DNA of 39,343 nt. It comes from Bacteroidales bacterium UBA5197. GTDB lineage: Bacteria > Bacteroidota > Bacteroidia > Bacteroidales > Lentimicrobiaceae. Positions 1-8,148 of this stretch are shown here, piece by piece. Each line of letters starts with the position of its first letter. The stretch's first letter is position 1. Below the pieces are notes generated by a model. That model was not told where the DNA came from. It saw nothing but the letters and a program-made list of their open reading frames with translations, and did no database searches. The stretch is from assembly GCA_002412885.1 (NCBI GenBank), contig DHVX01000001.1, forward strand, positions 1-39,343, written 5' to 3'. Both the position numbers and the translations under genes were made by a program.

Positions 1-315
1 AACCAGCGCCAGTCCGCCGGAAGCACAGGCTCCTTCAACACTGATGGAAGGTTTCAGGCGGAGCTGCGGATCAATCATTCCGAGAAAAGCACCCAGATGT
101 GCCTGTTTGTTGAAACGTGCAGCCATAAAATTTCCAACCACGCCTTCATCAACTTTTGCTGCACCTCCAATCTGCGAAAGCGTTCCTTCACCAGCCTCTT
201 TGAGGTAATGTTCAAGACCGGGACGTTCCTTTTTTGGATTAAACTCCTTGCGACCGGTTCCCATAGATACAGTGTTGTATCCGGCAATCATATATATTTT
301 CTTGTGTGGTTTCAT
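1..315 (-). CDS. Thiolase-family acetyl-CoA acetyltransferase, N-terminal part (3' end beyond window)
   Basis: Thiolases condense two acyl-CoAs or cleave a 3-ketoacyl-CoA with CoA. An ATG at 315 opens a frame of 105 codons that runs off the window edge without a stop. The translation begins MKPHKKIYMIAGYNTVSMGT and contains VEGACASGGLAL, where Cys97 fits the nucleophilic cysteine that is acylated in thiolases. The N-terminus is longer and unlike that of classical biosynthetic thiolases, so it may belong to the SCP2-like or 'non-classical' thiolase branch. It lies 12 bp downstream of the 3-hydroxyacyl-CoA dehydrogenase stop on the same strand, so the two are probably co-transcribed. The C-terminal catalytic His and Cys cannot be seen, so activity is not proven here. 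Confidence 0.85.
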   Translation of the reverse strand, partial: MKPHKKIYMIAGYNTVSMGTGRKEFNPKKERPGLEHYLKEAGEGTLSQIGGAAKVDEGVVGNFMAARFNKQAHLGAFLGMIDPQLRLKPSISVEGACASGGLALV

Positions 316-327
316 TTGCAATTCAGG

Positions 328-1668
328 TTATTTAACAACGAAATCATTTACAGGCCCATAAGCATGGAAAAACCCGGTAAGCATTACGGTATTCACATCA
401 TCGGCAGAGCGGGCAACGCCATCACTCACAAGCTTAAGACCAATTTCGCGACTGCTTCGGGCATAGGCAAGGGCAATGGCTGCACCGCGCTTACCCAGAT
501 TTCTGTAAGCTTCGAAGGCTTTCGCAGCCAAAGCATCCTTTTCAGGAGATTTAACCAGATTTTTCCATGGCAAAACTTCGGCCGGAAGCTCACCAAGCCA
601 TGCATCTACCCTTGCAGCAAACGCAGCAACCGGTATATATTCTCCGGTTTCAGGATTACAAACCTCAACAATTTTCCCCATTTCATATTTCAGGAAACCA
701 TTTTTCTGACTTCCATCGGCATATTGCCCTCCTTTTACACCTTTCGCGAAAAGCGCATCCAGCATGGGGGAATGCAGCTCCTCGTTGCTCATGTAAGGAT
801 TCATCACATTCATGATGAACCGGACCACATCAACACCAACATAGTCGATGAGCTGGAAAATGCCCATCGGACGCATCAGAAAATCCTGCGTGATGCGGTT
901 AACGGCGTAAATTGCTTCATGAAGCGGCATTTCACTTTTCAGGCGCAGGGCTTCATTTATGCCATACAATGCATCGCGCATAAAGTGGCCGTTGCCGATA
1001 AAGCCTGCAATATCGTTGGAATGCACCACCACTTTGCGCATGTTTTTTGCAAGTTGAAGCGCAAATTCTGTGATTTCCTTATTGTTTTCGGGAATGGTAA
1101 TCAGCTCCACCAGTTTTTGAATGGCCGGAGGATTGTAAAAATGGAAACCGAGCACCCGTCCTTCAAGCGCAGCCGATTTGTTCAAACCTCCGATGGGCAC
1201 CGAAGAAGTGTTGGTGAAAAACCAGGGTTTGTTTGGGTTATTTTCGTTGATCTGCCTGAATAACCTGATTTTCAGATCGGCATTTTCACTGACAGCTTCA
1301 AAAATCAAAGTGCTGTCGTAAGCGGCTTCAATTCGTGTGACCGGCCTAATCAGCGACATAACATCTGCGATATAAGCTTCAATGATATCGCTGTTTTCAA
1401 TCAGGTCTTTGCGGTTGGCATACAATTTTCGCAACAGCACGGTTTTCTTTTCAGCGGCTTTCAGCACCTGCGCTCTGATGTAAGCCATCAGTCCCGGCAA
1501 TGCCGACGAGGTAACATCTACAGCATTCACCACAAAGTTTTTGTCTTTGTTTTCAGGTTTCAGCATATGATCAGCTGCTTCAAGCGCTGAAAGCAAAAGA
1601 ATGCCGCTACCCATCTTGCCTGCTGCGCCCAGCACGGTAATGTTGGTTAGTTTTTCGGTATAATCCAT
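328..1668 (-). CDS. 3-hydroxyacyl-CoA dehydrogenase family protein
   Basis: This enzyme family oxidises 3-hydroxyacyl-CoA to 3-ketoacyl-CoA with NAD. An N-terminal dinucleotide fold begins near residue 11 (TVLGAAGKMGSGI). A substrate-domain motif LGFHFYNPPAIQKLVELI carries His176 and Glu188, matching the His-Glu dyad of the family, and NTSSVPI lies at 153-159. At 446 residues it is much longer than the usual single-function enzyme of about 280; the extra part is mostly C-terminal. The glycine motif reads GAAGKMG, a GxxGxxG pattern rather than the usual GxGxxG. ATG at 1668 is the start. It sits between a crotonase (123 bp upstream) and a thiolase (12 bp downstream), so it probably supplies the oxidation step of the same pathway. 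Family call firm; chain-length preference unknown. Confidence 0.88.
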   Translation of the reverse strand: MDYTEKLTNITVLGAAGKMGSGILLLSALEAADHMLKPENKDKNFVVNAVDVTSSALPGLMAYIRAQVLKAAEKKTVLLRKLYANRKDLIENSDIIEAYIADVMSLIRPVTRIEAAYDSTLIFEAVSENADLKIRLFRQINENNPNKPWFFTNTSSVPIGGLNKSAALEGRVLGFHFYNPPAIQKLVELITIPENNKEITEFALQLAKNMRKVVVHSNDIAGFIGNGHFMRDALYGINEALRLKSEMPLHEAIYAVNRITQDFLMRPMGIFQLIDYVGVDVVRFIMNVMNPYMSNEELHSPMLDALFAKGVKGGQYADGSQKNGFLKYEMGKIVEVCNPETGEYIPVAAFAARVDAWLGELPAEVLPWKNLVKSPEKDALAAKAFEAYRNLGKRGAAIALAYARSSREIGLKLVSDGVARSADDVNTVMLTGFFHAYGPVNDFVVK

Positions 1669-1710
1669 TTTAAGTTGGTGTTTATCAGAATTTTAAAGTC
1701 TTTAGTCTTT

Positions 1711-1790
1711 AGAAATTAGAAATTAGAAATTGCCCTTCGACAGGCTCAGGGACCAGAAATTAGAAATTAGAAATTAGAAATTGGAAATTG
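1711..1790. repeat. Heptamer (AGAAATT) tandem repeats flanking a palindromic element
   Basis: Three copies of an AGAAATT-type heptamer (1711-1731) and four to five more (1754-1790) sit on either side of CCCTTCGACAGGCTCAGGG (1733-1751). This is the whole spacer between the crotonase and dehydrogenase genes. The central element resembles the palindrome-like pair at 18737-18858. No function is evident; it could affect spacing or mRNA structure inside the operon. Confidence 0.75.
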
Positions 1791-1791
1791 G

Positions 1792-2562
1792 CTATCCCCA
1801 AACCGGTTTTCTTTTCTCCAGAAACGCTTTCATTCCTTCTGCGCCTTCGTTCCCGAAAGGATCACCAAAGTGCTGTTGTTCCAAAGTTTCCGCAACTGAA
1901 TAATTCATTTCAAGTCCTTTACGGGTGACCTGTTTAACAAGTTTTACGGCAAGCGGACCTTTGGCTGCGATCAGGTTGGCAAGTCTGCGGGCTTCATCAA
2001 GCAGCGCTTCGGGTTCGGTAACTTTCTGAACCAACCGCATCTGCAGGGCTGTGGTGGCATCTATCACCTCACCTGTGGTAAGCAGATACAATGCATCGGC
2101 CATGTTGGTAAGCCTCGGAAGTCGTTGTGTTCCGGCATAACCTGGAATAAGTCCCAGATTTACTTCGGGCTGACCGAACTTTGCATTGGAGGATGCAATC
2201 CTGAAATCGCAAGCCATGGCAAGTTCCATACCTCCGCCAAGCGCAAAGCCATTGATGGCGGCAATAACAGGAAATGGCAAAGCAGACAAACGGTTAAAAA
2301 CTGCTTGTCCGGTAGCCGAAAATGCCCTGCCTTCGTCAGGCGACATATTAACCATTTCTGCAATATCAGCGCCAGCCACAAAAGCTTTGCCTTCACCGGT
2401 AATTATCAAAGCGCGTATGGTTTTATCATCCTGAACGGACGAGATAAAAGAATCCATTTCGCTGAAAAATACTGAATTTAAAGCATTTAATGCGGAAGGA
2501 CGGCTGATGGTCAACAGCATTACAGGACCCTCTGCCTGGGGTTTCAGAATTGTGTAGTTCAT
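1792..2562 (-). CDS. Enoyl-CoA hydratase (crotonase family)
   Basis: It should hydrate trans-2-enoyl-CoA to 3-hydroxyacyl-CoA in the cytoplasm. At 256 residues it is the normal crotonase length. GADIAEM (64-70) and GGGMELAMACDFRIA (109-123) supply the oxyanion-hole backbone. Glu113 and Glu133 (in QPEVNLGLIPGYAGTQRLPR) match the two catalytic glutamates of true hydratases, which argues against an isomerase-only or decarboxylase paralog. Start is ATG at 2562. It is the first gene of a minus-strand run ending in a dehydrogenase and a thiolase, so the three together cover hydration, oxidation and thiolysis. No clear promoter was found upstream. The direction of flux (beta-oxidation or synthesis towards butyryl-CoA) cannot be decided from this window. 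Confidence 0.92.
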   Translation of the reverse strand: MNYTILKPQAEGPVMLLTISRPSALNALNSVFFSEMDSFISSVQDDKTIRALIITGEGKAFVAGADIAEMVNMSPDEGRAFSATGQAVFNRLSALPFPVIAAINGFALGGGMELAMACDFRIASSNAKFGQPEVNLGLIPGYAGTQRLPRLTNMADALYLLTTGEVIDATTALQMRLVQKVTEPEALLDEARRLANLIAAKGPLAVKLVKQVTRKGLEMNYSVAETLEQQHFGDPFGNEGAEGMKAFLEKRKPVWG

Positions 2563-2733
2563 TTAAAATGAAGCTTGGTTTATTGTTTAACTCTTAAACA
2601 TACCTGAATCCAAATGGTTCAACAAAAAATGGATGGGGCAGCATTTTAGCAGTTGGGCGGGAATTCCGGCGAAACTATCCGGAAGGAGTGTGCAGAAAAG
2701 AGGTTTTGAGCTTGCAGCTTGTAGTGCAGGCTT

Positions 2734-3339
2734 TTACACCTCCATTTTTTTAAGGTAACTGATTGCTTTACAATCGCCTGATTCGCATTTAAATGCAAAC
2801 CAGTCGATCAGGCTGAGTGCAAAATCGCGGTTAAGCATTTCAACCGGTACTGAAGAAATGAAATGAGTGAGTTTCTGATTGGCTTTATCGGGGTCAATTG
2901 CCGATTTATCATCCTTTCGTGAGATGCGCAGAAAAAGAAGTTCTTTGATTTCTATATCGACCAATCCCGGTTTTGACGAGACGTAAATGTATGCAACCCG
3001 GGTATTTTTATACCGGGTACTGCGAAAGAACGATAGAAATTCAAGGAAAGATGATCGGGAAATTCTGCGGCTTGAAGAAAAAATATTCAGGTGATTGTTC
3101 AGGTGTGAATCTTTTGAACGGCCATCAATTTTACCAAAAGCTGAGCGGGTTTCCATGGGCAATTTGTTCACCCTTTCGGTAAGATTATACAACTCTTCGA
3201 GAAAAGCATTGAAGCTGACAGCTATTTGCGCATAGTTTTCGGAAACTTCCTGCTTCTTGCGATTGGCCAGATTTGCCTTTTCTGCGGCTTTTCTTTCCGG
3301 ATTATTTCGTTGTTCTTCTTCGTCGAGCCAGTGAGACAT
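2734..3339 (-). CDS. Hypothetical protein, 201 aa
   Basis: Not recognised. The protein opens with a charged helical stretch rich in Glu, Lys and Asn (MSHWLDEEEQRNNPERKAAE), followed by a probable helix around residues 35-60, a Ser/Arg-rich segment near 80-105 and a hydrophobic-alternating region (VAYIYVSSKPGLVDIEIKELL) that could be beta structure. No signal peptide or membrane segment is seen, so it is probably cytoplasmic. ATG at 3339 is a reasonable start. Neighbours on both sides are on the same strand but separated by 171 and 122 bp, so it may be transcribed alone. The frame is clean and its composition looks coding, but function is unknown. Confidence 0.6.
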   Translation of the reverse strand: MSHWLDEEEQRNNPERKAAEKANLANRKKQEVSENYAQIAVSFNAFLEELYNLTERVNKLPMETRSAFGKIDGRSKDSHLNNHLNIFSSSRRISRSSFLEFLSFFRSTRYKNTRVAYIYVSSKPGLVDIEIKELLFLRISRKDDKSAIDPDKANQKLTHFISSVPVEMLNRDFALSLIDWFAFKCESGDCKAISYLKKMEV

Positions 3340-3461
3340 GGGAATATTAATTAAAAGACAAACCTACATGAATTAATGCTAAAATACAAATACTTATGGG
3401 GTACCATGCAGGTTGATTATTAAACATAGAAAATTACAATTAGACTTTTCCCCCAATGGAG

Positions 3462-3716
3462 TTAATCAAACGGCTCTTTGGGCAAGGCTTTTAAATTCTT
3501 AACATATCGTTCAATGCCAAAAGGCTTACCAGATTTGAGGAGATCAAATAATTCGACTGCTATACACTGTCCGATCATTTGTCTGGTTTCAAAATCATCA
3601 TAACCCTGTTCCCGTAATCTATCATAGGTGAGTTTTGTCTCAGGCGGGTTGTTATCTCTGAGTTGATTTTTTATAATTTCAAAAATCTGTTCTCTAACTA
3701 TTTCATTTGACTCCAT
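3462..3716 (-). CDS. Hypothetical small protein, 84 aa
   Basis: A small, mostly helical acidic/basic protein starting MESNEIVREQIFEIIKNQLR and ending in ALPKEPFD. The open frame extends upstream to 3902, but that part crosses a dispersed repeat (3801-3858) and a strong hairpin (3863-3902), so ATG at 3716 is the likely start. No signal peptide or transmembrane segment is present. The family is not recognised. It is separated from the phosphatase gene upstream by the hairpin and repeat, so it probably has its own promoter. Confidence 0.6.
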   Translation of the reverse strand: MESNEIVREQIFEIIKNQLRDNNPPETKLTYDRLREQGYDDFETRQMIGQCIAVELFDLLKSGKPFGIERYVKNLKALPKEPFD

Positions 3717-3800
3717 AATTGAGTTTTTTTTTTGTGAGGTAAGGGAATTATGGTTGAATCTTGCCAAAACAAACTTAATAAAAATCGTCTTTTTCAGAAT

Positions 3801-3858
3801 AATGATGAAACTCCCTTTAAATCGTTTCCAACACAAAAATATAAAAAAAGTAACAAAA
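3801..3858. repeat. Dispersed repeat, copy 1 (58 bp)
   Basis: This 58-bp block recurs in the same orientation at 6863-6920 with 3 differences by eye. It begins AATGATGAAACTC and ends AAAGTAACAAAA. Both copies lie in spacers beside small unknown genes. Confidence 0.8.
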
Positions 3859-3862
3859 CTTA

Positions 3863-3902
3863 ATGCCTGATATTGCCCAATTGTGTTGGGAATATCAGGC
3901 AT
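3863..3902 (-). terminator. Hairpin downstream of the phosphatase gene
   Basis: Arms ATGCCTGATATTGCCCAA (3863-3880) and TTGGGAATATCAGGCAT (3886-3902) pair with one bulged base and a 5-nt loop. On the minus strand the hairpin follows the phosphatase stop (3934) and is trailed by TAAGTTTTGTTACTTTTTTT. The U-tract is a little displaced, so it is a probable rather than certain terminator. Confidence 0.6.
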
Positions 3903-3933
3903 GAGCTTATCCGACTGATTATTTAGTCAATCA

Positions 3934-4833
3934 TTAGTTCTTAAGGTACAATTCCCGCATTGCATTCTGCTGGTCAACACTTATGCCTAAGCCTTCAGAA
4001 AAATAATTTTCGATGCTGCCATATTTTGTATGCATTTCTTCAAATGCTGCATCGAGGTATTCTTCTTTTACACCAAGAATGGCTGTGGGAATAGAAGGTG
4101 ATCCGCCTGCCGCTATAAATTGCTGAATGACAGTATCGTACATCGGCAGAATGTACTCATTGCTGCGCAGGTAATCCTGCTTAACCGCTTCCATTGGCAC
4201 GCCAAGAAGGGTCAAAAAGGCGGCGGCTGCCCATCCGGTTCTATCCTTGCCGGTTGCACAATGAAAAAGTGCCGGCAACTGGTTTTTGTCACCAAGCACC
4301 AGGAATAATTCCCTGTATGCTTTTTGTGCACTTGGCAAGGAAATACAATGCCGGTAAGCTGTCTTGAAAATCTCTTCTACCTTGCCATCTCCAAGTTCAG
4401 TGTTTGCTCTTTGAGGATCAGATAAAAGTACGTTCAGATTTGCCGGTCCATCAGCAGGAACATCAGCCAGCACATCAAGCCAGACATTGTTTACACCTTC
4501 AGGCAGCTCATCCGGATTGGCATTTCGCTCGGTGGCGGTGCGCAAGTCAAAGTCATTTTTAAGATTAAGCGCTTCAAACAAAAGCATATCTTCTGCACCA
4601 ATATCGAAAAGCTGATTTGAACGATATACCAATCCTCTGGCAATAGTGGCGCCGTCAGCAGTTTTGTAACCACCCATATCCCGCAGATTTGGGATGGAAA
4701 CAATACCCAGACTTTGTCCTGGTTCTGGTTCTGGTTCACTTTTTTCAGACCAGCATCCTGTGAGCATGCTTGTTAGTACGACTAGAAAAACAAGGATGGA
4801 CTTTGCGAGCAATTTACTGACTTCATTCATCAT
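3934..4833 (-). CDS. Lipoprotein tyrosine-phosphatase-like protein
   Basis: A secreted lipoprotein of 299 residues: hydrophobic signal, then lipobox LTGC with Cys27 as the lipidated residue. The enzymatic core carries NLRDMGGYKTADG (49-61), LRTATER near 98-103 and ALFHCATGKDRTGW, a complete HCx5R phosphate-binding loop with Cys192 and Arg198. This layout fits the atypical tyrosine/dual-specificity phosphatase family that includes Listeria LipA and mycobacterial PtpB. The substrate may be protein or phosphoinositide-like; it cannot be told from sequence. The start is one of two adjacent ATGs at 4833 and 4830. It lies 51 bp downstream of a lipoprotein metallophosphoesterase on the same strand, so the two probably form a cell-envelope dephosphorylation unit. 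Confidence 0.88.
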   Translation of the reverse strand: MMNEVSKLLAKSILVFLVVLTSMLTGCWSEKSEPEPEPGQSLGIVSIPNLRDMGGYKTADGATIARGLVYRSNQLFDIGAEDMLLFEALNLKNDFDLRTATERNANPDELPEGVNNVWLDVLADVPADGPANLNVLLSDPQRANTELGDGKVEEIFKTAYRHCISLPSAQKAYRELFLVLGDKNQLPALFHCATGKDRTGWAAAAFLTLLGVPMEAVKQDYLRSNEYILPMYDTVIQQFIAAGGSPSIPTAILGVKEEYLDAAFEEMHTKYGSIENYFSEGLGISVDQQNAMRELYLKN

Positions 4834-4884
4834 TTTATTAAAATTTTGAGTTTATAAACAATCAACTGACAAAACTGAATCGGA

Positions 4885-6210
4885 TTATAGTTGCAATGAA
4901 TCTGCGGCCATTTCGGCAACTATTTCATTTTTAAAACTGTACAGTTTCACATAGGTTTGAGAAGATGGATCATCGTTCTGCGGTGTGATAACTACAAAGT
5001 TCATTGCTGTAGAATCCAATCCGTTATGATCTATCCATGTACCAGAGTTGGCATAAATTGATTTTAGTCCTTTATGGTTATTAGACGCTTCCATTTTAGG
5101 AACATGTGTGTGCCCAAAAACGACTATTCTTACCTCTGAATCCGGATTTAAAAAATATTGATTTTTTGCCTGACCATCCATTTCGCTGGCCGTTGCTGAA
5201 CCGGCGATTGCTTGTTGAACCGGAATACTGACGGGCACATGATTGAGTACTTGTCTCTGCGACCAGCTGTACTGTATTCCATTATAAAGATCAACATCGA
5301 TAAATCCGCCCGAAGTTGCCTGGTAAGGCAGTACATCATTCACTGAAAAATTACCTGTGAATCCATCAACATTTGTTACAATAACTTTCTCATCAAATTT
5401 ATTTTCAATTTTGAAAGTTTTTAATGTCCATTCCCACATTTTCCAATAAGCAAAAAGTGAATTCTGACTATCATCACCAGAAGTATTTTGTGTAACAGAA
5501 GGAACAGTATCGCCTGCCTGTGGAAATCCCTGCGACACGTGAAGTGCAGCTATTCTTGTAAAAAAGTATCCCGGAGGTAATATAGTTCCCGGTGCAATAA
5601 CCTGATTTGATATCGGGTCAGGTGCACAGAAGAAATTGTAGCGGTGCCCGTGCTCTATTGCAATTTCGGGATAACCAACCGGAGAGTAAGTGCCTAAACC
5701 CAGTTCCGGATCACGTTTCTGGTTTATACCCGGCAGGATCAGGTCAACATTTGCTTCTGTTATGGTAAGATCATGGTTTCCCGGAACATAGGTTACAAGA
5801 ATTTTCTTTTCCTGAATTATACTGTTCAGCGCATCAAACACACCTTTGTTGGCTGCAGCAATGCGTTGCACAAAATCTGCCTGATCTTTTCCCTGATAAG
5901 TATCTATGGGAGCCGGCACAAACCATTCATCCAGCAGGTCTCCGGCGATAACAAGTTCTTTGACATTAGGAGCTGCTTTTATCTGTTTAAGCAGTTTCTC
6001 AAGTGATGGAAGGTTATCCTTGCATTCGGCATATTCAAGATCTGCGCCGAGATGCATATCGCTGAGAATAACTATCATATTCCGCTCCTCCCCGCCATTG
6101 CTAAAAGGGCTTATTTCAGTTTCTTTGGGATCAGAATTCCCGCATGATGCAAACACAATTAAGACTAGCATCACAAAAAATGTACTTGATAATCTCTGAA
6201 ATTTTTTCAT
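4885..6210 (-). CDS. Lipoprotein calcineurin-like metallophosphoesterase
   Basis: A 441-residue lipoprotein with a hydrophobic signal and lipobox FASC (Cys23). It shows the full metallophosphoesterase motif set in order: LSDMHLG (Asp51, His53), AGDLLDEW (Asp91), GNHD (Asn145, His146), EHGHR (His188) and FGHTHVP (366-371). These residues bind two metal ions and hydrolyse a phosphoester. The longest frame starts at a TTG at 6219, but ATG at 6210 gives a clean signal peptide and is chosen. The substrate is unknown; UDP-diacylglucosamine hydrolase-like, nucleotide or phosphodiester cleavage are all possible. It is followed after 51 bp by the phosphatase lipoprotein gene. Confidence 0.88.
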   Translation of the reverse strand: MKKFQRLSSTFFVMLVLIVFASCGNSDPKETEISPFSNGGEERNMIVILSDMHLGADLEYAECKDNLPSLEKLLKQIKAAPNVKELVIAGDLLDEWFVPAPIDTYQGKDQADFVQRIAAANKGVFDALNSIIQEKKILVTYVPGNHDLTITEANVDLILPGINQKRDPELGLGTYSPVGYPEIAIEHGHRYNFFCAPDPISNQVIAPGTILPPGYFFTRIAALHVSQGFPQAGDTVPSVTQNTSGDDSQNSLFAYWKMWEWTLKTFKIENKFDEKVIVTNVDGFTGNFSVNDVLPYQATSGGFIDVDLYNGIQYSWSQRQVLNHVPVSIPVQQAIAGSATASEMDGQAKNQYFLNPDSEVRIVVFGHTHVPKMEASNNHKGLKSIYANSGTWIDHNGLDSTAMNFVVITPQNDDPSSQTYVKLYSFKNEIVAEMAADSLQL

Positions 6211-7034
6211 TGTACGCAAGTTTTTTAGTTTTCTTACTCTTAAAGCTTTTCAGAATCCGCTTGTTCTTAATATTATTTTCTGGCTTTCAATTTATCTGAT
6301 TTTTCATAAGAGACCAATTTGTAAATCTTAGACGATTGTTCTGATCTTCAAGCCACAACCTGTTAAAAAGCTGGAGAATGTAAAAGGTTTGTCCAATGTT
6401 ACAATGCAAATGTATAAAAAATGAAATATACGTACAAGTTAGAGTAAAATTATTTTTCGAAGTGGGTGAAGAATGTCAGAAAAAAATTATTGGGCATATC
6501 CTCAATATCATGGATTTCTTCTCGCCACAGGTTAAAGCCGTGTGGCATTCATTTGATTTTCTTATTGCATTTTCTTATTGCATTTTCTTTTGCCCCCATG
6601 CCACTCACACACGTCCCCTGACGCGTGTAGTAACTGCGATAAATTAATTATCTGTTACCAGCCCATATTCAAATGTGGCATAAAAGCGGAATTGCGCATT
6701 CAGCTTAGCCGTGCTTTCTTCCATTCGTGCATTCGTGGCATAAAATCACGTAACCGGCAAAATATATTGAATTACAAATTCAATGGTGTTCAAAGCGGAA
6801 TTGCAACCGAGGCCGCCTAAGCGGACGAGCTCAGCGAAGCTAAATTCCGCTTAGCAGGGCTTAATGATGAAACTCACTTTAAATCGTTTCCAACACAAAA
6901 ATGTAAAGAAAGTAACAAAATTCAAAACAGGTAAAAAAGTATGAAATTACTGAGCAATAGATTTTTATCTGCTCATTTTGAGGCAATAAACTATAGGATG
7001 CCAAGCTGGCAATGCTTATAAAACATATTCCGGT
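6211..7034. other. 824-bp spacer with repeats, no convincing gene
   Basis: No supported gene. It holds tandem TTCTTATTGCATT units (about 6560-6590), an imperfect hairpin GCCACA/TGTGGC near 6526-6546, a possible minus-strand -7 element TACATTTG (6407-6414), an inverted repeat AAGCGGAATT/AATTCCGCTT (6794-6853), and copy 2 of the 58-bp dispersed repeat. Short frames here lack coding character. The stretch looks like accumulated repeat debris. Confidence 0.55.
6863..6920. repeat. Dispersed repeat, copy 2 (58 bp)
   Basis: Matches 3801-3858 in 55 of 58 positions by eye, same orientation. Flanking sequence differs, so the shared block has sharp edges. Confidence 0.8.
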
Positions 7035-7607
7035 TTACCTTGCGTTTTCCCTTAATAATCTGTCAATTTCCAAATTATCGAAAAATATTGTAATCCATCC
7101 TTCAAGGCTGAATCTGAAGTTAATTAATTCATCTTCCTTTTCTTCAAAGTCCATTGAGCCAACTAAAAACCTGTTGTTAAAACTCAATTGGAATTCAATA
7201 TAGTCCGGAATATGAAGCTGTTGATTTTCCTCAACTTCAAAAACTGACCACTGAATATTAATGTTCTCAATCCGTTGTCTGATAATATTTTTCCAGAAAT
7301 AATCATTTTTGGTTTCCAGTTTTTGAGGTTCCTCTCCGGTGAAAAGTGTTTCAAATCCGGCGAAGGCAATATTATGAAAATCATATTTTGAATCCCACCC
7401 GAAACAGAAATATTCATTATTGCCTAACCGGATTTCAATACCTCCGTCAACAACTTGCCGGTCACAATCTTTAATATCATATTGTTGTGTATTTACATTA
7501 AACAGATTGACCTCTTCAATTACGTTTCCGATAAGTCTGGATTTCAGCAGATTCTCTATTTGTTCTTTGGTTTCCATATGTAGTTCAATGGCTAAATAAT
7601 GACTCAT
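7035..7607 (-). CDS. Hypothetical protein, 190 aa
   Basis: Not recognised. The protein is acidic, with no signal peptide or membrane segment, and alternates short beta-like stretches (QQYDIKDCDRQVVDGGIEIR, NEYFCFGWDSKYDF, YIEFQLSFNNRFLVGSMDF) with polar loops. The look is that of small cytosolic accessory proteins, including immunity proteins, but nothing in the sequence proves that. The start is ATG at 7607; a second ATG at residue 11 (METKEQIENLL) is an equally possible start. It stands alone between two repeat-rich spacers with base composition poorer in G+C than the metabolic genes, which would fit an acquired accessory gene. Confidence 0.6.
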   Translation of the reverse strand: MSHYLAIELHMETKEQIENLLKSRLIGNVIEEVNLFNVNTQQYDIKDCDRQVVDGGIEIRLGNNEYFCFGWDSKYDFHNIAFAGFETLFTGEEPQKLETKNDYFWKNIIRQRIENINIQWSVFEVEENQQLHIPDYIEFQLSFNNRFLVGSMDFEEKEDELINFRFSLEGWITIFFDNLEIDRLLRENAR

Positions 7608-8148
7608 TCAACCCGCTTAAAGGCATCTCAAAAACCCTCAATCGTTGCGGCTGAAGGAAATTGTTGATAAAGGTATGAACTTCTTTTGTACTAAAACCTG
7701 CCTGTTTGCGCATAGCTTTTGTTGAATCTGAAAAGGCACAAAAAACTGCATTACATCAAAAAACAACTTTCTGTTTTTCACTTCAATCCGACTAAGAAAT
7801 GTCTATAAATGCATAGTCAACAGAGGGATGCCTGCCAGGCAGTCAGGCTGGTTCAATCCCGATCGCTATCGGAATTGCAGATCGCTCAGTGTTCTGTTTA
7901 TTCCCAACCGGGATTTCTTCTTATCTGTCAATGGTTTGAGATAATTTTTAATCCATTTAAATAGTGAAGCATAGCCATTTCCAGAAAAAACATTGACGGA
8001 AGGTTTGCCTTTCTTAATAAGGAAGAAACCAATAAGGTTTGGAGCGAAAATTGAATTTCAATTTTTAAAGAAGGGAGCTGAAAATTGATTTCAGCTCCCT
8101 TCTTTATGATCACATTCAGGCATTGCCTGTTGACTTTAACAGTTCTTA
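7608..8148. other. 541-bp spacer, no convincing gene
   Basis: A region between two minus-strand genes. It contains one copy of a roughly 21-nt motif (about 7704-7724), a short palindrome CCGATCGCTATCGG (about 7859-7872) and the terminator hairpin at 8067-8105. A 61-codon frame at 7928-8113 overlaps the hairpin and is not considered real. Confidence 0.5.
8067..8105 (-). terminator. Strong terminator hairpin of the triple RidA gene
   Basis: A perfect 17-bp stem, AAAGAAGGGAGCTGAAA (8067-8083) with TTTCAGCTCCCTTCTTT (8089-8105), and a 5-nt loop, starts about 44 bp after the RidA stop. A second small inverted repeat AAAATTGAA/TTCAATTTT (8047-8065) follows on the minus strand. The U run is short, so some activity as a 3'-end stabiliser is also possible. 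Confidence 0.8.

Noticed and set aside
97..1263. 388-codon plus-strand open frame
   Set aside because: It lies antisense to the thiolase and dehydrogenase genes, whose motifs are clear; its translation is rich in Cys, His and Phe and resembles no family.
6396..6820. Short plus-strand frames in the spacer
   Set aside because: They cross tandem and inverted repeats and are not convincing as proteins; a decayed gene cannot be excluded.
7928..8113. 61-codon minus-strand frame
   Set aside because: It overlaps the perfect terminator hairpin and has no family resemblance.
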